Of a DNA stretch of 64,000 bases, positions 34,641 to 48,700 are shown in pieces. How positions within the stretch are numbered: position 1 is the stretch's first letter; every line of letters begins with the position of its first letter. The translations under genes and the position numbers were made by a program. The DNA is from Dillenia suffruticosa (lineage: Eukaryota > Streptophyta > Magnoliopsida > Dilleniales > Dilleniaceae): the NCBI GenBank assembly GCA_033439265.1, contig JAVTVX010000005.1, forward strand, positions 816,001-880,000, written 5' to 3'. Below the pieces are notes generated by a model. It saw nothing but the letters and a program-made list of their open reading frames with translations, did no database searches and was not told the DNA's origin.

Positions 34641-37280
34641 GTGTAGTTTGGTTATGAAGGAATCTTTAATGTAGGGGTGGGGTTGGATGGATCTATAAGG
34701 TTTTTTGAATAATAAAATAATAATTGAAGGGAAGTGCTTTAAAAGGAGTTTGCAGATTGAATTGGACTGTGAGAATAATATACTATAATGTTTTTTTAAT
34801 TTAACTGTCTTGGGGTTTGGTAATTTTCTTTTTGTTTTATGTGCTGTCCATATATTAACCTCTCCCGCCTATTAAAATCGTAAATATATTTTGTATATTT
34901 ATGGGGTCTAAGTTGACACAAAAGCCAAAGATTGGTCAGAAAGGAACCCAGAGAACGAAAAGAGGGCATTGGGAGAGCAACCCCAAAACCAATTTACCCA
35001 GAGAAAGTCTGTTTGGTGTTGGTAAGTAATAGACAGCTTGTTCAAAAATTTGGTTATTTTGAAATTAAACAATCCATGGGGTATACTAAAATAAAAATAA
35101 TCACAAAACAAACAAGGGCTATGTCTCTGAATTCGTACTCTCTCTGACATAGGTTTAGACTCTTTGCACTGGAAATTGGACCAAAGACCAGTCCAACTGA
35201 TGCCTCTGAAACAATTATTTGTATCTTCCAAAGAGAGTCAGGATATGTGGGTGGGAAAGCACCCTCGGTTTCAAATTTTTGCTCATTTGGCTTCTTTTTC
35301 AGAGCATGTTACTCTCTGGTCTGGCTAGCTCTGTTGTCAATGGGTGAGCTTCAAAACTATGTATAGATTTTAAGAGGAAAAGGATCCCGCATAATGGCAG
35401 TACAAATTTCAGTATGGTAGCGTTCCAAGAAGAAGCAATTTCTCTAATTTTAGAAGTACAAAAGAAAATCAAGACCTTTCGTTTGGTAAACAACTTATAT
35501 ATATTTCCTTCTCTTCCCTCTAGGCATAAGGATGTTGGTCCTATGATCCACACAAATATTAATATTTATGAGATATATAGAAAAATTACGAGTGATGATT
35601 CAATTTTTACGAACTATATTAAGAATGAAATTTGTCTATAAAAATTAAAACACACAACATTATAGAAAAAAAAATTAGACATTAAAATTTATCTAATTTT
35701 TTTTATACCCATTTAAAAATTTTACATGTTTGTCTATTTTTATAATTTGTTGTAGTCCCACGGCAAAGCAGAGTATTAATGAATCCACAAATTTTACAAA
35801 ACTGACCTTTTAGGAATAGTTGTTCGTTTAAACAATTTTATTTATTTATTTTATCCTCCTCCACCTTAATCTTATATTCACCTTTAGTTTTAACCCATAT
35901 GATATAGTCGTAGTGAATAGAAATTAGTTTTAAAGGATTAAATGAAATGCAAACAAAATCACATTTTTGGAGGCAAATTGCATTTTGGATCAAAGTTAGG
36001 GGGCAAAAAATGTACATGGCCCATGATATAAATGAACCCAAATTAGGTTTGACGTGAAGATACTTCTCACGTTGACGGTGCTTTTTTTTCATTCTCATTA
36101 ATTGTATTTAAAATTATATTTTGATTAATTTAGTTTTAGTGTTTAGGGATTTTATTTAGGGACAGATCTCTTGGTATAGATTTTTTTATTATTATTTTTA
36201 AGTTTTGAATTCGAAAATAAATTATTTAGTCAAATTTTAGATTTAAAATTTTATAATGAATAAAAAAAACCCATGTTAAGGAGTCATAATTCATGAGGTG
36301 GGGTTGCTGATTTGAATTGTTAAGCTATTGAAGACTTCAAGTGGGGTCATAGGCTCCAATGCTGGCATTTGATGATTGCTCCTCATGTGGTGAGAACTGT
36401 GTTTGGAGATTAATCAATGAATAAGACACCCTTTCGGAAGTTTATAATGGACCCCAAATTTATGTAAAACTTTCCCTTTTTTTTCTGGAGGGCCCAAGTG
36501 AGCTGCTTCTTAGAATCTTATAATCAAAATTATAAATTCCACATGTAAAGCTTCCATGTTTATCTCCTGTCTCTCTCTCTCTCTCTGGTCCATTAGTTGT
36601 TGACACAAACAACCTGGGATGGCTTTGGCTAATGGAGGGCCTCTTTATGTTTTTAGATCACCCTTTTGCCTTTCCCTCAACTTTTCCTTGTCCCTTTTCT
36701 TTCTGTCCCCATTTTTAAATTCCATGATCTTTGATATTATTTTAGCTTTCCCCAGTCCCTGGCATAATTTAGAAAACCCTACATCTTCAAGTTAGTTGAA
36801 CTTTTACCAGTTCATTCTATTCCAAGAAAACTTGAATTGGGTGATGACTATTACAAAATCCTAGTCAATGTATTTGGTGATTATAAATTTCCATCTTTTT
36901 ACCCCCAAATGTGCAAGGATTTCCACTTAAGTGTAACACTATTGGCAGTGGCAAAAAGGGAACATTCACAGCCACAAACTTGAAATTCAATTGCAAAAGG
37001 AATAAGTAAGTTGGAGGCAGCCCCCATTTGATCCTATTTAATAGGACAAAAAATGCCATGAAGCCCAACCCACCATTTTATGCACAACTTTTGATTGGCA
37101 AATGATTCCACCTCCAAATTCAATCCCTCCACTACATTATTATAAATATGGATTCTTCAATCACTTGCATGTGCTCTCTTCATTCTGTATAGTGGTGACA
37201 AGTGGCAATACAATTATTATTATGAAGCCATCCACATGCAAATTAATGGACATGATTAACATAAAACCCTGATCATGAAT
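34641..37280. other. Intergenic DNA without a convincing gene
   Basis: Unique-looking AT-rich sequence with a short CT tract (36571-36587) and low-scoring frames only. Positions 36150-36270 contain a weak fragment reminiscent of the long SINE family (GGGACAGATCTCTTGG, GAATTCGAAAATAAA). Confidence 0.4.
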
Positions 37281-37289
37281 AATTAGTTC

Positions 37290-37440
37290 AATAAGAATGA
37301 TATTAGATTATTTAATTAAAATTTAAATTTAAATTTTAAAAATAAAAAGAATTATATTGAGAAAATTTTATTTTATAAAGGATCAGATGAATTAATCAAA
37401 ACATAATTTTAAATACCGATTAACGAAGAAAAAAAAAAAC
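37290..37440 (+). mobile_element. Degenerate SINE copy of the long tRNA-like family
   Basis: GAATTATATTGAGAAAATTT, ATCAGATGAATTAATCAAAA and TAAATACCGATTAACGAAG followed by an A run keep the order and spacing of the family's 3' half. Confidence 0.4.
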
Positions 37441-38228
37441 AGGTAACCAATGGATCACAAACGATCTCAAAGGAGTGAGAGATTTGTAGAGTTAGAATTT
37501 TGTTAAGGAGAGAACCGTCCATTCCATACTGAAATATTCAGTTTTACGGGTATAGATGTCTTTTGATTGGTTGATGTAATAATATGATTATTTTGCAATT
37601 TCTTTCTTTCATCATTTTCTTTTTTTTTTTACATTTTTTCTTTATTGATTTTTCATTTTTCAGTTGAGAGAATTCTGGAGGAAAGGATATTGGAAGGTCG
37701 ATAAATACAATGAAAGGACTCTCACCTTTTGTTTTGAAAAATGTCAAAAAGAGACTCTCGCCAGAGATTTGGAGCGGCAGAGAAGGTGATGAAAGGCAGA
37801 TACCCAACCCTTGATTGTGACAAAACAAATATATTAATTACGGGAAAAAAAAAAACAAGAATCAATTCCCTGAATTCCAAGTAAATCATGTGAATGGACG
37901 TTATTATACCTTAACCATTGCAAAAAACTAGAAAAAAAAAAGATTAATTACATTTTCTTCCCACGTAGTTTGACCAAATATTCATTTATATCCTATGATA
38001 AAAGAAAAATCCATTGATATCCCTATGATTTTAAAATGCATAACAAGTGACAAAATCGGTCAAAATTAACGAGAAACTGAGATCCATGCGCGGAAAGTTT
38101 GAATTGACTCACAAAATTAATTTTTATTTCCAAAATTACCCTTGATTTAAAAAAAAAACACACACACACATTCTCTCTCTTCTCTCTCCTCCTCTCTCCT
38201 CTGCTCTGCTCTGCACACTCCGACAGCC

Positions 38229-38567
38229 ATGGCCACCGTGAATCTTATGTTCTCACAATCTACTTTGAAGGTCCAACCCACTCTCTTCAATTTCTTTACC
38301 CTGCATCTTCTGAATGTCAAACTCAACTCTCTTTCTCCTCACTCACACACCCTCTCTCTCTCTCTCTCTCTCAATCTTCGTCTTCTTCATTCTCATCATC
38401 ACTATTATCGTCTCAAATCACTAACTACCGGTAGATTTTCTCGGTTCTCATCTTCGTTCTCATCTTCACCATCATCTTCGTTCTCAAATCTGGACGGAGA
38501 TAAGATTTTGATCAGGACAGAAGTTGAAGACGATCCAACAATGGGTCTGATTCTGAACGGAGGATGA
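38229..38567 (+). pseudogene. Leader-plus-first-exon-like gene fragment, transit-peptide-like
   Basis: A CT-rich leader (38171-38218) leads to GCCATGGCC, a strong plant start context, and a 112-codon frame. The N-terminal half is rich in Ser, Leu, His and Arg and poor in acids (MATVNLMFSQSTLKVQPT .. SLTTGRFSRFSSS), like a plastid transit peptide. The frame then turns acidic and stops. No mature domain follows before 39.4 kb. The segment after the stop (ACGGAGGATGATCTTCACAC at about 38556) recurs in changed form near 39250 (TGGAGGACGATCTTTACAC), so part is duplicated. The parent gene is not recognised. It could be a real short gene. Confidence 0.35.
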
Positions 38568-38699
38568 TCTTCACACTCTGCAGAAAACGATCGAACGATG
38601 GGTAAGGGGTAAGGACGATTTGCTCGAACGATGTCGTCTTCTTCATTGAACAATGGGTTCGATTTGGAGGGAAGTTGAAGAAGGGGAGTGACAGTTTGT

Positions 38700-39930
38700 T
38701 TTATCTTATCTTTTTTTTTTGTGTTTTCTATGACACACAAATAATTCTTCTACACAAAATTTATTTTATAAAATTCAAACAAAACAAAAAAAAACACTAA
38801 TTAGATCTCTTTTGACTTAATTTCTGGTTGAAATATTGAGTTTGGCCACGTGGGTTTACTTATTTGGGAATTTTCTCAATTGGGTTTTACTTGGTTTTGT
38901 GGTCAATGTTTTGCTTGGGAGGAAAAATTTCAAGTTGCAGAGGCTTTGGAAATTCAATTCTCAAATTTTGAAACTTGGGATTTCCAATTTCAGTAATATT
39001 CTATAGTTTGATTTGCTTCTGATCAGGACACTTGTAGTGCATTCCTACATTATGCTCTAAAGAGATAGGGTTTTCAATTCGGATGGTTTTAAGTTGGAAA
39101 AAAACATTGACATAGATGTGCAGACTAGAGCTTTTTGTTGATTAGGAAAGTTATTCATAAACATGTCTTCAAACCTATCTCCAAATTCTTCACCTGCTGT
39201 AGTTCCTCCATCTTCTCCATCTAGATGGAGCATAATGTAGCACCATCTATATGGAGGACGATCTTTACACTCTGCTAGAGAAACCTTTTTTTTTTTTTTT
39301 AACTACCGATGAATATGAAAGGAGAGAGTGAGGGGTATAATGGACAAATCTCATGTCTCCGTTATTTTTTTAACAATTCCGGGTTCAATTTTCCGAGGTT
39401 TTTTTTTTTTTGAATATATAGAGATTCAAATATGAATCTATTATATGAAAAAGGGAAAGATGTCATTTGAGCCAAAACTCTTTGACGCTGGTGTAGTTTT
39501 CCACAACCATACTTAAAATCTTAAAATTAGCTTTGTCCAGATTTAAGTACTTACCAAATATGTTTTGGATGATTAGACAAATTTGTCAATCCCACACCCC
39601 ATGAAAACATTGTTAGGAAAAATTTGGATAAAAACAGACTTAGAACAACTGGACAACCTCCAAATTGTCCATGGAGCATTTGCAAAACAAAAATCCATGA
39701 ATCAGTAACGAGGATTAAGTTTGATTCACTGTGATACCTATGGACCCCTAAGGTTTACACATATATATATTTTTGCGGTACATGTGACATGCAACGACAC
39801 TTTATTTTTTTTTTTGTGTGTGGTAGTTCGTATATATAACTGACCCTCAAGAGCAATGTAACGATAGAAATCTTTCTTATGAATTAGATCATCTTATAAC
39901 GTAATCATAGAAACGTTTTCTAATAACAAC
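38700..39930. other. Intergenic DNA, partly duplicated from the 38.2-kb fragment
   Basis: The stretch from 39150 to 39280 carries a decayed copy of the GGAGGA(T/C)GATCTT segment after CCATCTTCTCCATCTAGATGG. The remainder is AT-rich with no gene. Confidence 0.35.
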
Positions 39931-39934
39931 ATAT

Positions 39935-40115
39935 GATAGCGTAGGTAGGAAGAGTATATTCATCTCTTAATCAGGTTGGGAGTTCAATTTTCATTGAATA
40001 TAAAAAAAAATATTATTAGAAGAGAACCCCCTCAATTGAGGCCTAAAAAACTTTTCATTCTAAATTAATCGAGATAAAATTCTAAATATCGAATGATCAA
40101 GATAAAAATAAAAAA
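39935..40115 (+). mobile_element. SINE copy of the long tRNA-like family
   Basis: The head GGTAGGAAGAGTATATTCAT with CTCTTAATCAGG precedes GGGAGTTCAATTTTC (B-box-like). The body has AAATTAATCGAGATAAAATT and CTAAATATCGAATGATCAAG, and the A-rich tail is AAAAATAAAAAAAATAAA. Confidence 0.55.
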
Positions 40116-40377
40116 AATAAAGTCATCTTCTAATGAATTTGATCATGAAGAGGTTAATAGTTGCATGTGAACTACACATTCTGTCGGATTTGACAGTTTG
40201 TCTCAAGAAATTTTAGTATGAATTCCAATATATTCCGGTTAATATTTCTTTTAATTAATATTCTATTTTCTATTTTATCTCTCTTGCAAATTAACAATTT
40301 GTAATTATAGAACAGAGATCGGACTCACTACAGATACATATTAAGAGATAACTTTTCCTATATATTTCTTATTACAA

Positions 40378-40530
40378 TTTTTTTAACCGAATTATTTACC
40401 ACCACAACTTTATTCGATTAATTCAAGATTGACTTTCTCAATTTTTATTTTTCTATTTTCATAATTTAAACTCAAAACTTATAGATATGGGGTCGATCAC
40501 AACACCAATAGAAGATCGATTCTTATTACA
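40378..40530 (-). mobile_element. Degenerate SINE copy of the long tRNA-like family (minus strand)
   Basis: On the minus strand GTGATCGACCCCATATCTAT leads to GAGTTTAAATTATG (B-box-like), GAGAAAGTCAATCTTGAATT and AATCGAATAAAGTTGTGG, in the family order. Confidence 0.45.
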
Positions 40531-40539
40531 ATATTTTGC

Positions 40540-42060
40540 ATCACTTTATTTCGGCCTCTCTCTTCCTCACTCCTATTCTCTGTCCCTCCGGTATTATCTT
40601 CTTAATCTGTACAACTCGGGGTAGGACAGTAACATGTGTCGGAAGGAAATCAAATAAGTATAATGTTTGTTTAGTGTGAGAAGATGTAAAATGAATGCCA
40701 TGGTTAGGATTCCTCAATTAAAATTTGTGTTGATCGGTGATAGGTGGATCGAATGCTATGAATATCAACTTTAAGCCAACAGGTGAGATTGTTCCGAAAT
40801 TTTAAAATTATTGGTGTCACAATTATTTTGTCCAAATCAAGATCTCTGCAAAAATATTCTCTTCTTATCCATTGCTTTGTCTTCTCCAATGTCAGCATTT
40901 CTAGACTTTGGCATAAAGGTTTTGAATTTGTTCACAATCGAGATTCATTTCACAAGAATCTCCTTTTAATTTTCAATTTCAGCCTATAACTACTCATTCG
41001 GCTGAACTTTGTTCGGACAAACTATAAAATACGTGTTTCTCTTCCTCTTCTTCCTTCTTCATGCAAGGAGACATTTGTTTTATTCTATTTATAGTACATT
41101 TTTAATTAGGATAAATATTTTTAAATTATATTATTTTTTATGAAATATATATAATTGGTAAGTTTTTGAAATTTAACATATTTTTTTATTCCCACCATGG
41201 TATTCGAAACTATATTCACATTAATCTGATTCAATCGTCTACGAAACCATATTTAGGAAGTGACTTTTCTAATTTAATTTTTTTATTCTTAAATTTTAAA
41301 ATCAAAATTTAATTAAAAAATCTAATATTTTATCTCATCAGAACAACTTTCAGTTGTTTAAAAATTACGTTAATTCACCGATAGTGGAGGTAGAGGTGGA
41401 TGAAACGTAAATAAACTATAATTAATTGATATCGTTTTTATTTTTTCGTAAAGGTATTGTATTTGAATTTTTTTATTAAAAAAGAATTAAAAAAAAAAAG
41501 AACAAAGGTGGATGAACGGTTCCAAGTACAAAGCCCTCCCCAATCCACATTGGGGTCGGAGTTCAACATTCGACATTTGAGACATCTCGTAGTTGGGTAG
41601 GCCTAACCTACGTAGCCACTCAAATTAGGTTTTTTGATTGTTTATGATATTTTATTTTTCCTTCAAAACATTAAATAATTGATAAGTATAATATAAAAAA
41701 GCGTAAAATACAATTTTTTATTTTTAACCAATAAATGGGCAGGCTTGTATTGGGCTCTGATAAAACGTGGCCAGATTACGGGCTAGTTGCTTTCAAACGG
41801 TGGTCGGCCTGGTCCTCCATCATGATTCTATTGGGATATATTTGTACTTTTGTAGTCTCAAAGTAACGAAAAGGATGAGGCGGCATGCGGAGTTGGTGTG
41901 GGTTCCACCAACAACGTCTCCTCCACCTGCTTCTTGCTTAATCTTTCACGTATTCCTCAAACTACCCTTAAATATTCAACTATTTACCTTTCCGACATTA
42001 TAATTTCAACAATTAAATCATTGATAATTCGCTAATAGGAAAAAAGAAAAATTAAAAAAA
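40540..42060. other. Intergenic DNA upstream of the WIP gene
   Basis: AT-rich apart from short patches at 41510-41620 and 41740-41950. The patch at 41530-41620 contains AGCCCTCCCCAATCCACATT and GGTCGGAGTTCAACATTCG, which looks weakly tRNA-like and may be another short element. No gene was found. Confidence 0.4.
41190..41365 (-). mobile_element. Degenerate SINE copy of the long tRNA-like family (minus strand)
   Basis: The minus strand reads TAAATTTTGATTTTAAAATT, GAAAAGTCACTTCCTAAATA, TGGTTTCGTAGACGATTGAA and TCAGATTAATGTGAATATAG, following the family body. Confidence 0.4.
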
Positions 42061-42082
42061 GGGGATGGAATGAATATACGGC

Positions 42083-42088
42083 TATAAA
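42083..42088 (+). promoter_or_regulatory. Probable TATA box of the WIP gene, with a telo-box-like motif downstream
   Basis: TATAAA sits about 30 bases upstream of TTTTAGGGTTTCC (42107-42119). An AAACCCTA-type telo box near the start is frequent in broadly expressed plant genes. A CT-rich leader follows (42121-42180). Confidence 0.55.
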
Positions 42089-42114
42089 GGTCCAAACCAA
42101 ACCCAATTTTAGGG

Positions 42115-42670
42115 TTTCCAATTTTCTCTGATTAAATCCTTCTTCGTCCCCCACCCCTCTCTCATCAATTGCTTTCTTTCAATGAAGAGAGAGTACGAAG
42201 GTACGATTTTAAATGAATCATTGATTTCGAATTTGTTTTATAATGAATGCTTCGCCTTATTTATTTCTATTACTATTCATAAGGACTATTTTTGTGGTTG
42301 CAATTTTATCGTATCTTTAAATCTCTGTCCTTGGTCGCTTTCGATTTTTGATCCTTCGATTCCGACGAGTAATTTTGTTGCAGTTTCGATTAATTTTGCT
42401 TGAATTTCGAGAGTCAGTGTTTAATCTGTTTTTGTTTTTTTCTTGGTTTAGACTTGATGGGGAACGATCTGATCTTGCCTGAAATGGAAAATGAGTGATG
42501 GGATTTTCAGGGTTTGTTGAATAATTGGGATTTGGTATTTGAATTGGGAGATCTTCTTGTCTTCATCTTCATGAAGTGTATGTGTATTTGAACAAGGGAC
42601 AATAAATGGAGTGGTTTATGAAATTAGAATCTGAATCAATTGTGGGTTTTTGTTAGTTGAGGGTTTAGCT
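42115..42670 (+). other. 5' UTR of the WIP gene, probably with a leader intron
   Basis: The leader includes an ATG at 42182 (MKREYEG), interrupted almost at once by a likely donor GAAG|GTACGA near 42200. Acceptors could be the TTTTGTTGCAG near 42382 or TTCTTGGTTTAG near 42451. The coding start at 42671 is the first ATG of the long frame; the codons upstream in that frame have no ATG. Confidence 0.4.
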
Positions 42671-45600
42671 ATGGATTTAGAGAGTGAGGGTTCTGTAGTG
42701 GAATCCGTGAAGGATAATGATTTAACCCCAGGAACAATGACAAACGTTGATGGGGTAGAGGTAAAGATTAATGGGTCGTACGCTGAGGTTGGTAAAGTGG
42801 AAGGCGGCGATGATGATGAACATGCGGCTGTGAAAACATTGGAGGATGAAAAGAAGGAAACTGAAGCCTCAAAACTTGTCAACTCAAGTCCACAGTCGGC
42901 GAATTCACCCGTTGTACGTGGGGCAGCATCATCTTCACCCACGACAAAAGGATATGGATTGAAGAAATGGAGGCGAATTAAGAGAGATTTTGTTAAGGAT
43001 CCAAGTACAAGCATCGACAGTGGCAAAATATTAAAGCGTGGATTGTCTGCCTCGGTGAACCAAGCAAAGCCTTCTCATGCTACCGATATCAAGCAAAAGA
43101 CTGAGGGTTCTGCTGCATTTGAGAATGTTCCCATGAAAAACCATGGTGTAAATGATGTGTTTGCTTTTAATAGCTCTAGCTCTGATTCTAGATTGGCAGT
43201 AGGGCAAGCGTTTCTGGCTGGTACAGATTCTGAGAATAGTGAGGATAGGAGTAGCAAGTCTTCAACTGCTGCTAGTGCTCCGAAGATGAAGTATGATACA
43301 CACACAGTAATGGGAAATGCGTGGGAAAGAAATAGGATGAAGAATCTTGGGGCTAAGAGTTTGGGTAATTCTACTCAACGGGTTCAACAGGGAAAGTCTA
43401 GGACTGAGAGCAGTAAGAAACCTAGAGGAGAAAGGGTCAAAATTGAGAAAGAGAACTCATACTCTAGCATGGAATCTGATTCAAGAAGCTCCAGTGTTGC
43501 ATTTATATCTGGTGGTTTCTCTGTTGTCAGCAATGGAAAGCAAAGTGGAAGATCAGGGGATTATGATGGAGAAAATAGTGATGGAGCTCAGGCAAGTGAA
43601 CAACAGTTAAATGAGGAACTGCACACCACCTATAGCGAAGAAAATGTTGGAGAAGTTGAAGTTCAGTCAAAGCATGATTCAGCTGCAGATTTGTCTTGGG
43701 ATGCTAAAGAAGAAGAAGGTGATGAACAGTCTTCAAAGTCACAGGATCCATTAGTTGAGTCTTTGTTATCTCTTCAGTCTGTGCAGGAAGCACTCGAAAG
43801 TGGTGAGTTTGTGTTTCTTTCTTGTTTATGGCTTTCTTATTACTTGACATTAATGAGAAATTATCTTTTTCTTAATTGTTGCTTGACTTACCTCTTTAAG
43901 CTTCTGGCTGCCTTCTAGGTGAATGGTACCTTATTTAACATCTTGAGCTTGATAATCTGCGGAAATTTCAAACATTAGTTTCTTTTTTTTAGGTTCACAA
44001 TCTGGGTCCCTGTTTTCGTTGTGCTTATCATCATGGACAAAGACTATGAGCTCTAAAATTAAAATGATTTTCTTAGCATAGATTTGCTCTAGAGGCTATT
44101 TTGTACGAAACTTATTCTTTATGAAGTTGTAAACATAATTATTCTACAAGGATTTACTCACTTGTATGGTGATTCTATTTCTATTAACTTTTGGTTTCTT
44201 TGAAATGCAGTATGAACTTTAAAGCTATGTGATCACTCTTCAAACTTGTTGGTAGTTTTAGTATATTAGAATTTGTTGATTACAGCTGTTAGCAACATTC
44301 CTGTTTGGGGGACCAGAAGCGGTATCCAGCTCCAGTGCCTCGTGAAATCATGTTTTAGTTAATTTGACGGCATAGTGGACACTCATTTGACCAAATAAAG
44401 GAGTGGGATAAATAGCTTACTTAGAAGAGTGTAAAGGAGAACTAAAGGTCAAGGATAAAGCACCCAAAAATGCAATCATTTCATAAAAGACTATCTAACA
44501 GGGTTAGATGGGTCATTGCCTTCCTTACTTTTGGTTTGCTGGTTCAATGCTGTTTACTAATGAAGACTGTATCATTTAAGAAATGTTGAGGATTATGCAA
44601 AATTCATCCAGTTAATCGCTTCATGGTTAAAGAGCTCAGAACCAGATAGTTTTTCTATGGGATATTAGGAAATAAAGGATATGAAAATGTAAAATGTTAC
44701 TTAGAAGACTTCATTCCTCTGGAACTGAATTCATCCCAATCCTATCAGTTAGGATAAATTTAGCAGATGGGGGTCGCTGATATTAGCTAGTTTGGTATTC
44801 CTCTTGCTATATTTTCCATCTTCTCAGTTCAAGCTCATACATAACAGAAGGGGTGGTATAAATCAGATCCATGATTTCCAAACCATTATATGGGTTACAT
44901 TGAGTGCTAATTGATGAGAAAAATGCTATTAGTGATGTTGAAACTTGAAATTTTAGTTCTCCTAGTAAAAATCACTGTCATAAACATATCAAACGAAATC
45001 CTGATAATTTTATATGTTCTTTTAATCGGCAGAACAAATCATGATTTTGTTAGGTTTCGGCCTTTGGCATTCAAATTGTGGATAGGTTATTGTAAGAGCT
45101 TGGTGTAGAAAAACAAATAATTGGTGGTGCTGAAAGTTCAGTATCACAGACCTATCAGTGAATTGCTGATGAATCATGCATTTTTTCATTCGTTTAATTC
45201 AAGGAAATAAATGCAGATTGTTAATTGTTTCTTCTAGAAAATTACCAAGTATTATTATAATTTGTTCTTGTGAATTTGGATGGCATTTGTAGCATATCCT
45301 TTCTGATAAGTTTATTGAAATTTCAGAATTTGCTGACTACAAAATAAGTTTCATTAAAAATTAAAAATACTAAAAATCTATTATTGTTATTTTGAAAGAA
45401 GAAATAGAAAATTTCCTATTTTAGTTAATGTTGAATCTAATATATTCATTAAAATTCAGTTATAAAAATACATACAAGTTTTATATTAGAAAAACTAATT
45501 CAAATAAATTATTTTACAAATTTAATGGGGGCAATAAATACATATCATGAAAAATTAGTGTATATAAATTAGTTAACATTTAGAGCCACGACAAATAGGG

Positions 45601-45715
45601 TTCAAATGTTCACAACTAAATCAATTAAAGGACTTCGTCAACAAAGAAGACATAATGGGCTTTTGATTAAATTCAGCTCATTATTAATTAGCCATATTTT
45701 TTATTTTTTTAACAT

Positions 45716-45753
<38 letters not shown>

Positions 45754-48700
45754 TCAATATATATTTAATTTTTATGGTTTTTTTTTTTAATTTTTTACAT
45801 TTCCATTTTTAGAACTGAAACCAAATTGTTTGGAACCACAAAAGAACTGGAACTATTTGGAACCACAACAGTCTAGTTTGGGGTGCTTGTTGATTTTTTT
45901 GAAATATCTATTGGAGTTAACAGTAGATAGCCAGGAAGTGCAGCTTAATACTAAGATTTTCTCAAGCTAATTGGTCTTTTACTCTGGTTAGTTCAAAAGC
46001 TTGTTTCACGTTTACACTTGACTGGATTTGAAGTTTAGGATTTCATGTATCTTTACTGTTATTACTTGATCAGTGTTGTCTTTTATGGATAATACTCATA
46101 TCTAACATGATGAGCAAGACAATTTCCACACATATCTGAATGGCATTCTATGCACCATAATACTTGGTACTCTTGCTCAAACTCCTAAATTTAAACATCA
46201 GGGACTAAAATGTCACTGCATTTTTGATAGGATGATGGATGGGCTATAAAAATTAATTGCATTTTGACAAACTATCTTAACTTGCATCGAAGGTTTGTAG
46301 CTATAACAGGAGAACTAGTGGCAGTTTGTTCAGTGGTCTTTTCAGGACCCTGTTATTGTTCCATAGAATATAGCATTGAATGGTAAAGAAAATGGCATGT
46401 TGGTTGCTTGAACTGCAATGCTTAGAGCACTGAGATAGGGTTTTCGGAATCTGTGTGAAAATGACATTGGCGAGCAGTTTCATGTCTTTGGCCTGACCTG
46501 AAAATAAACAAATAAATAATTTCTTGAAGAGGTGTAAGATGTATGTAGTTCAGAGATGGTTATCATTTTGGATGAGATAAGTATTTGTGCTTGCTTTCGC
46601 CAACTTGTTAGATCAGTTTTTGTGTACAGCAAAGGCGACACAACTGAGAGTAATTGAGAGAAGAGAATCACCAAATATGCTGCCTGTAAGGATGATCTGT
46701 TGCTTATCTTGTAGGATTTTCTAAGGGAGCCATGTGATATGAACACTGTTAACGGGAAGTGCAAGGGGTGGACTTAAACATTGTACAATTTAGGTTCCTA
46801 GAGATGCACTTACTTCCCTCTGACTTTACAAAGATTTTTGGATTTCGAACTGGCACAACTAGGGCATCAAAGTATGCTTTTAAAGCTAGATGACCTCTTC
46901 ATGATCTCTTTCTAGAGGATGTTAGAAATACCCACCCCACCTTTTATACTTTTGTCCCCCCCCCCCAAAAAAAAAGACCATCACCCACACATTGTCTTTG
47001 CAGATTTTAGATAACAAAGAAAGCAATAGAGCTAGGTCGTGGTCCTACTTTGGAGAATGAGTTCTAAGTGTAGCAATCAGTGATTAATGGAGAATAATTT
47101 GTGGTGGGGTTTTATTATGGAGATAATGAGACATCGTAGGTAGAATTTACATTTAAATGGAACCGGATTCTTGTTTTGACCATCATCTCGTCACAACTCT
47201 GCTGATTTTTGGCATACTTGATCTGACCCTCTGAAACTGGTAACAGAAAAAGTTGTTGAAGGTGCACGTCCAATGTTTTGAAAGGACATAAAAGGGTCTA
47301 TTCAAAATAGACCCAGTGATTTGACAGTGAAGCAACAATGCATTCTGGGGGCGGAATATGGTATGAATTTCTAAGCTAGGATTGAATAGTCGATGAATGA
47401 TTAAGGCAACAATTGATTAATTGCCTTGTGATTAAGATCCCATGTTACACTTCTTTCTTCATGTGGGACTGAAGGAAATCTTACCTTGAAAACAGGTGCT
47501 CTCTTTGTTAGAAAGCATTTAAAGCATTTGTTTTTCACCTCTGAGGGAGGGTCTTTTATATATTCTTAGCTTCTCTCTTGATTTGTCCTCTTGGAGCTTC
47601 GTATAATTAGTTGCTTCTGTTCTTCACCTTTATATGTATGAAAAAGCCAACTCCATATCATTTAGTTTTGATTCCTTAGCAATTGTCAAAATGAACTACA
47701 CAATTAGCTGGTCTTTTGGCTCCTTGGGGATCTGTTGTGAGATAATTGAACCTTGCATGGCAAAAAGCAACTTCAAACTCTCACTTTCCTCTTTGTACAA
47801 ACTTCTGATGGGGGCTCCATCTACCTTTTATGAAGATAGAGAGGCAATTCCCCTGTCAGTGCTTTGGTCCTTCCTGGTAAAATTTGGTGTGCACACATGC
47901 TCACTGAATTTTTTACTCTTGGATAGATTATTCTGCATCAAAATTGATAAATTTCATTTTAAAAATATGAAAGTCTTGTTACTTGTTGAGCTATTGTTCT
48001 GCTGTTCTCCTCAATTGTCATTAGAAACTTAGGTTCCTCATGCGCTTCTCCTTATCTTTAGCTTGTTATTCAAAAATTAATTTTCAGATTATCTTTTTTC
48101 TCAGGGATTCTGATTAGAATATGAGTGTTATGTGGATGTACACAAGATCCAGTCACAGATTTGTATTTTAAGTGACTGTTGTTTTATTCAATTGGTGATT
48201 TGTTCATTTTACTATTTCTTTTTATACTTATGCAACTGCTTGTAATTACATTTCGTTGGGTCCATCTTTTGTGCATCTCTTCCTAGGTTTTGATCTTTAA
48301 GTTTGCTAGTGTCGTCCTTATCATGCTTCAGGTATGAGTTTGTTGGATTTCATATAGGTAGAACCTGGTGAAATTGGATGACTTACATATCTTCTGATTT
48401 AGTTTAATGGAACTTTTAGTCTGAACCATGTTGGCAGAACCTAATACCTATGCTACATCATGGCGGTCGTTTTTTGTTTCTTTAATGTATGTCTTGAAAA
48501 TTGAGTTTGTATTATGGAACAGTTAGTGTTGTTGGAAGTATTCTTCCTTTAATGACAATGATTCGTCAGACATGTGTTTCTCTATGATTGAATGTGTATG
48601 TGAGTTTTCTTCTGTTATGCCTATCCTTGCTGAAGTTGTTTGATAAAATTATGCTAAAGATAGCAGAATTGTATGGCGTATGTGATCGTACTTCAAGATA

